Of a stretch of DNA of 64,000 nucleotides, positions 60,484-64,000 are shown piece after piece. Numbering within the stretch: the stretch's first letter is position 1; each line of letters begins with the position of its first letter. Source of the DNA: Bacteroidota bacterium (GTDB lineage: Bacteria > Bacteroidota > Bacteroidia > Bacteroidales > JAGONC01); NCBI GenBank assembly GCA_022711405.1, contig JAKLFC010000015.1, forward strand, positions 1 through 64,000, in the 5' to 3' direction. The notes under the pieces were generated by a model. That model did no database searches. It was not told where the DNA came from and was given only the letters and a program-made list of their open reading frames with translations. A program made the translations under genes and the position numbers.

Positions 60484-61471
60484 TTTAATCATACAGACGG
60501 CTTCGATTGGGGATGTCATCCTCACCACTCCGCTGATGGAAAGCCTTCATGCTGCTTTTCCGGAAGCGAAGATCGATCTTCTGGTGAAAAAAGGCCATGA
60601 GGTGTTGTTCGAGGGGCATCCGTTCCTGAGAAGGGTCATTCCGTGGGACAAATCCTCCCGCAAGTACCTTCGCCTGGTCGGACTGACACGCACGATCCGG
60701 TCCAGCAGGTATCAGCATGTGATCAATATTCAGCGTTTCGGGTCCACGGGATGGATCACTGCATGTTCGGGCGCCAGGTTCAGATCCGGGTTCAATAAGA
60801 ATCCGTTTTCCGTTTTTTTTACCCATCGCCCCGCACACATCCTGTCTGCCGATGGCCATCCCGTGCATGAGGTGGACCGTAACCTTTCGCTTATTTCGTA
60901 TCTTGAGATCAAATCCTTAAGGAAACCAAAGCTCTATCCTTCACTGTCAGACCAGGCAACAGTATCGGGATACAAGAAGGTTCCTTACCTTTGCATTGCG
61001 CCTGCTTCCCTGTGGTTTACCAAGCAATTTCCTGCAGAGAAATGGATCGGATTTCTGGATGCGGTGCCGAAAGACCTGATGGTGTACCTGACCGGATCTG
61101 CACAGGATGAATCCCTCTGTGAATCTATTATGCATAGGACACGACATCGCAGCGTTATTAGCCTGGCCGGAAAACTGACCCTTCTTCAGACTGCAGCCCT
61201 GATGAAGGACGCGCGGATGAACTTTGTGAACGATTCAGCTCCGCAGCACCTGGCCTCCGCTGTCGATGCCCCAGTGTCTGCCATCTTTTGTTCCACAGTG
61301 CCTTCCTTCGGTTTCGGTCCATTATCGGAAAATTCTTCCGTCATTGAAACGGGCGAACCTCTGAAATGCAGGCCTTGTGGATTGCACGGGCATCATCGGT
61401 GCCCTGAAGAACATTTCCAGTGTGCATTGACCATTCAGATAAATCAACTTCTTGAGAGGATCCCGGGATGA
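60476..61471 (+). CDS. Glycosyltransferase family 9 (heptosyltransferase-like)
   Basis: 331 residues from GTG 60476; a GTG one codon earlier is also possible. The GT9 fold used for lipopolysaccharide core heptosyl transfer: SFLIIQTASIGDVILTTPL, RYQHVINIQRFGSTGW, PYLCIAPASLWFTKQFPAEK, GKLTLLQTAALMKDARMNF, NDSAPQHLASAVDAPVSAIF. The last 40 residues carry a Cys/His-rich CRPCGLHGHHRCPE segment, which is common in this family. The stop overlaps tsaC by four bases (ATGA). Confidence 0.92.
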   Translation: MSFLIIQTASIGDVILTTPLMESLHAAFPEAKIDLLVKKGHEVLFEGHPFLRRVIPWDKSSRKYLRLVGLTRTIRSSRYQHVINIQRFGSTGWITACSGARFRSGFNKNPFSVFFTHRPAHILSADGHPVHEVDRNLSLISYLEIKSLRKPKLYPSLSDQATVSGYKKVPYLCIAPASLWFTKQFPAEKWIGFLDAVPKDLMVYLTGSAQDESLCESIMHRTRHRSVISLAGKLTLLQTAALMKDARMNFVNDSAPQHLASAVDAPVSAIFCSTVPSFGFGPLSENSSVIETGEPLKCRPCGLHGHHRCPEEHFQCALTIQINQLLERIPG

Positions 61472-62031
61472 AAGATGAGATCATTAGTGCGGCAAAAGTG
61501 CTCCAGACGGGTGGAACCATTCTTTATCCCACCGACACCATCTGGGGGATCGGATGTGACGCCACCAATTATAAAGCTGTGGAAAAGATCATCCAGCTGA
61601 AGAAAAGGACAGAACAGAAAAGTTTTATCATCCTGCTCGACCAACCAGAGAAACTGGAACTCTATGTGTCAAAAGTGCCTGATATCATCTGGGATCTGCT
61701 GCCCAGCGTGGAGGCACCCCTCACTGTCGTTTATCCGGGCGCCAGAAACCTGGCCAGAAACGTTGTGGCAGCTGATCAGTCGATCGCTATCCGCATCGTA
61801 AAGGACCTGTTCTGCCAGAAACTGATCAGTTACTTCGGCAAACCCATTGTCTCCACATCGGCCAACTTCTCCACCGAACCCCCGCCTCTGATCTTCAGCA
61901 ACATTTCGAAAGAACTGGTCAGCAAGGTCGATTATGCCGTGAACTATAACAGGGATAAAATCAACTCCATGAAGGCCTCCATGATCATCAAGGTGAGGCA
62001 AGATGGCACGTACACAATCTTAAGAAATTGA
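61468..62031 (+). CDS. tsaC: L-threonylcarbamoyladenylate synthase, YrdC/Sua5 type
   Basis: 187 residues, single YrdC domain. Makes threonylcarbamoyl-AMP for the t6A modification of tRNAs reading ANN codons. Motifs: YPTDTIWGIGCDATNYKAV, LKKRTEQKSFIILL, IRIVKDLFCQ and PIVSTSANFS. Lacks the extra C-terminal Sua5 domain. Coupled to the glycosyltransferase gene. Confidence 0.95.
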   Translation: MKDEIISAAKVLQTGGTILYPTDTIWGIGCDATNYKAVEKIIQLKKRTEQKSFIILLDQPEKLELYVSKVPDIIWDLLPSVEAPLTVVYPGARNLARNVVAADQSIAIRIVKDLFCQKLISYFGKPIVSTSANFSTEPPPLIFSNISKELVSKVDYAVNYNRDKINSMKASMIIKVRQDGTYTILRN

Positions 62032-62145
62032 TAATCAATGTATTAATTCAAATATCATCCGGTACTGCAAATATTTCGCTTTTAGACGTTTGATTCCGTT
62101 TTTTTAATATTTTTACAAAAATTAACATTAAAACCACCTTGGATT

Positions 62146-63270
62146 ATGAAGTTCATCGTATCGAGCACATCCCTTTTAAGAAATCTTCAGGCAATCAGCG
62201 GAGTCCTGAATGCGGCAAATACTCTTCCCATTCTGGATGATTTTCTTTTTCGCCTCCGGGAGGATCAATTGGAGATCACAGCTTCCGATCTGGAGACAAC
62301 CATGACGGTCTCCATCCCGACAACGAAGGCTGAAGAGCCGGGTGTTGTGGCAATCCCCGCCAAGATCCTCATTGATACCCTGAAGACGTTCAGCGATATG
62401 CCACTCACTTTTACCATCAATGATGAAACCTTTGGAGTAGAGATCTCAACCGGTGAAGGAAAATATAAACTGACAGGTCATAACAGCGATGAATTTCCCA
62501 AGGTACCCGTGAAGGAGAATGTGACCACCCTTACCCTGGACTGTTCCACACTGGCAAAAGCCATCAACAAGACAGTGTTTGCTGCCGGCAGTGATGAATT
62601 ACGGCCAGTCATGTCGGGAGTTTTCTGTCAGCTTTCACCGGGCGACCTGATCTTTGTGGCCACCGATGCGCACAAGCTGGTGCGCTACAGACGGCTGGAT
62701 ACCAAATCTGAAGAGACCGTTTCGTTCATCCTTCCCAAAAAGCCCCTAAACCAGCTGAAATCACTGCTGGTCAACAAGGAGTTCCAGGTGACGATCGATT
62801 ACAATCAGACCAATGCCTTTTTCACGTTTGAGAACGTTCACCTGGTCTGCCGCCTGATCGAGGGAAAATATCCCAACTATGAGGCGGTCATTCCGCGTGA
62901 CAATCCTAACGTACTGATGGTTGACAAAGCCCTGTTCCTTAACTCCATCAAGCGTATTGCCCTGTTTGCCAACCAATCCACACATCAGGTCAGGCTGAAG
63001 ATCAGCGGCAAGGAGCTGGTGCTGTCGGCAGAGGATATTGATTTCTCCAATGAGGCAAAAGAGCGCCTCAGCTGCAGCTACCAGGGTGACTCCATGGAGA
63101 TCGGATTCAATTCCAGGTTTTTGCAGGAGATGGTTGGAAACGTTGATACGGAACAGCTCCGGCTCGAAATGTCGGCTCCCAACCGCGCCGGACTTATCCT
63201 TCCTGTGGATGATGATAACAAAGTGGAGGAACTGCTGATGCTGGTCATGCCGGTGATGCTGAATCAGTAG
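62146..63270 (+). CDS. dnaN: DNA polymerase III beta subunit (sliding clamp)
   Basis: 374 residues. Three-domain ring clamp: FIVSSTSLLRNLQAISGVLN, ITASDLETTMTVSIP, FAAGSDELRPVMSGVFCQL, ATDAHKLVRYRRLD and the C-terminal end VEELLMLVMPVMLNQ, where the clamp's usual hydrophobic tail sits. Tethers polymerase III to DNA. It is not next to dnaA or recF here. The 114-base upstream region is AT-rich; TATTTTTA at 62108-62115 is a near match to the -7 box. Confidence 0.97.
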   Translation: MKFIVSSTSLLRNLQAISGVLNAANTLPILDDFLFRLREDQLEITASDLETTMTVSIPTTKAEEPGVVAIPAKILIDTLKTFSDMPLTFTINDETFGVEISTGEGKYKLTGHNSDEFPKVPVKENVTTLTLDCSTLAKAINKTVFAAGSDELRPVMSGVFCQLSPGDLIFVATDAHKLVRYRRLDTKSEETVSFILPKKPLNQLKSLLVNKEFQVTIDYNQTNAFFTFENVHLVCRLIEGKYPNYEAVIPRDNPNVLMVDKALFLNSIKRIALFANQSTHQVRLKISGKELVLSAEDIDFSNEAKERLSCSYQGDSMEIGFNSRFLQEMVGNVDTEQLRLEMSAPNRAGLILPVDDDNKVEELLMLVMPVMLNQ

Positions 63271-63281
63271 TCAGCAGCTTG

Positions 63282-63309
63282 TCCTGATGAGCCCCGGTTT
63301 TCATCGGGA
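63282..63309. repeat. Imperfect hairpin after dnaN
   Basis: TCCTGATGA and TCATCGGGA pair over nine bases (one G-T) around a 10-base loop, 12 bases after the dnaN stop. No strong T-run, so termination is uncertain. Confidence 0.4.
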
Positions 63310-63389
63310 TAAACTGCGCGAAATCAGGATCAGCAGTCAGCAGTAGGCCGAAAATCCTTTATAGCAAAGGTACCACCCAAAAGGCTAAA

Positions 63390-63419
63390 AACAGTTTAAC
63401 AATTTAACAGTTTAACAAT
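63390..63419. repeat. 8-bp tandem repeat (AACARTTT)
   Basis: AACAGTTT, AACAATTT, AACAGTTT and a partial AACAAT, contiguous, in the 173-base spacer upstream of pepD. Confidence 0.8.
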
Positions 63420-63429
63420 AAATATCAAT

Positions 63430-63435
63430 GGAGGT
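63430..63435 (+). promoter_or_regulatory. Strong Shine-Dalgarno sequence (GGAGGT) for pepD
   Basis: GGAGGT eight bases before the ATG at 63444. Noted because Bacteroidota genes usually lack a strong site and most starts in this window show none. Confidence 0.6.
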
Positions 63436-63443
63436 ATAATCTT

Positions 63444-64000
63444 ATGAGCAAAGAAATAATAGGTTTGGAACCAAAGAACGTATGGAAGCATTTTTATTCC
63501 CTGACGCAGATCCCGCGCCCTTCCAAGAAGGAGCACAAAGTCGTTCAGTTCATGGTGGAATTCGGAAGGGAGCTTGGATTGAAGACCACAGTGGATGAGG
63601 TGGGTAACGTGATCATCAAAAAGCCGGCCACACCCGGGATGGAGAACCGCAAGGGCGTGATCCTGCAGGGTCACCTGGATATGGTTCCGCAGAAACATAC
63701 CCATATTGACCATGATTTTGAAAAGCACCCTATCCAGCCTCATATCCAGGGAGAATGGGTAGTGGCGCGCGGTACAACGCTGGGATCTGACAATGGCATG
63801 GGAGTGGCGGCCAGCATGGCAGCCCTGGAATCGAAGGACATTGCCCACGGTCCGCTGGAAGCGCTGTTCACCATTGATGAGGAAACCGGTATGACCGGCG
63901 CATTCGGACTGAAACCAGGCCTGCTGGACGGGGATATCCTGCTTAACCTTGATTCGGAGGATGAAGGGGAACTCTATGTGGGATGTGCGGGGGGAACGAA
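63444..64000 (+). CDS. pepD: Aminoacyl-histidine dipeptidase PepD (M20), 3' end cut by window edge
   Basis: The first 185 codons are open to the window end. M20C metallopeptidase that splits Xaa-His dipeptides such as carnosine. Visible: KNVWKHFYSLTQIPRPSKKE, metal site GVILQGHLDMVPQK, TTLGSDNGMGVAASMAAL, the catalytic Glu pair in FTIDEETGMTGAFGL, and NLDSEDEGELYVGCAGG. All N-terminal metal and catalytic motifs are intact. Preceded by the 8-bp repeat and a strong ribosome-binding site. Confidence 0.95.
   Translation, partial: MSKEIIGLEPKNVWKHFYSLTQIPRPSKKEHKVVQFMVEFGRELGLKTTVDEVGNVIIKKPATPGMENRKGVILQGHLDMVPQKHTHIDHDFEKHPIQPHIQGEWVVARGTTLGSDNGMGVAASMAALESKDIAHGPLEALFTIDEETGMTGAFGLKPGLLDGDILLNLDSEDEGELYVGCAGGT

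Noticed and set aside
1..64000. tRNA, rRNA or riboswitch genes
   Set aside because: Spacers are short and none shows cloverleaf, rRNA or known riboswitch core sequence by eye; a covariance-model search would settle this.

Overview
The window is chromosomal DNA from a Bacteroidota bacterium, most likely an environmental Bacteroidales or Marinilabiliales-like lineage. Evidence: three secreted proteins with C-terminal type IX secretion (T9SS) sorting domains, a GldB-type lipoprotein, PorT-like outer-membrane barrels, the Bacteroidota-restricted families DUF5686 and DUF5687, a DoxX/MauE protein next to DUF1599, and repeated TAnnTTTG (-7) promoter elements, some with a TTG about 19-20 bp upstream. 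I see no rRNA or tRNA gene, no transposase and no CRISPR array. The rank within Bacteroidota is inference.

Layout. 1-2.5 kb is AT-rich accessory DNA: a truncated Fic AMPylase divergent from a T9SS-secreted protein, with a repeated-motif regulatory region between them. 2.7-10.9 kb (+) is a long co-directional run: glyA, a SixA-type phosphatase, ppk1, a molybdenum-cofactor block (moeA, a contracted moaA, moaC, a MOSC-MogA fusion), an HD protein and a DivIC/FtsB protein. 11-16.9 kb (-) holds priA, pfkA, an RlmL-type methyltransferase, a hot-dog thioesterase, OsmC and a small Cys-rich exported protein. 17-25 kb (+) holds an RprXY-like two-component system, then DUF5687, an ABC ATPase, a DUF5686 outer-membrane protein and an AI-2E-family permease. 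25-31.4 kb (-) holds frr, pyrH, secA, a DUF2795 protein, cobalamin adenosyltransferase and a LolD/MacB-type ATPase.

31.5-38.1 kb (-) is the most unusual region: two very large paralogous T9SS cargo proteins flank an outer-membrane barrel protein, and both spacers carry 10-bp-period repeats. 38.3-39.2 kb is an AT-rich HigBA toxin-antitoxin island between the intact 3' end of comM and a diverged relic of a second comM 3' end. 39.2-42.5 kb (-) holds comM, a gldB-like gene and a barrel protein.

42.7-64 kb is mostly housekeeping: a PorT-like protein, nadE, nifU, mrp, plsY, a 1497-residue exported protein of unknown function, prmA, tpiA, an orphan DppB-type permease, a DoxX protein, DUF1599, folP, cdaA, a TPR lipoprotein, def, ruvX, dapD, a family 9 glycosyltransferase, tsaC, dnaN and a partial pepD.

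Best candidates for something undescribed: the paralog-barrel-paralog T9SS cassette; the HigBA island bounded by comM ends; the dispersed 10-bp repeat family; and a possible Cys-based signalling pair (Cys-rich exported protein divergent from a histidine kinase with a periplasmic Cys cluster).
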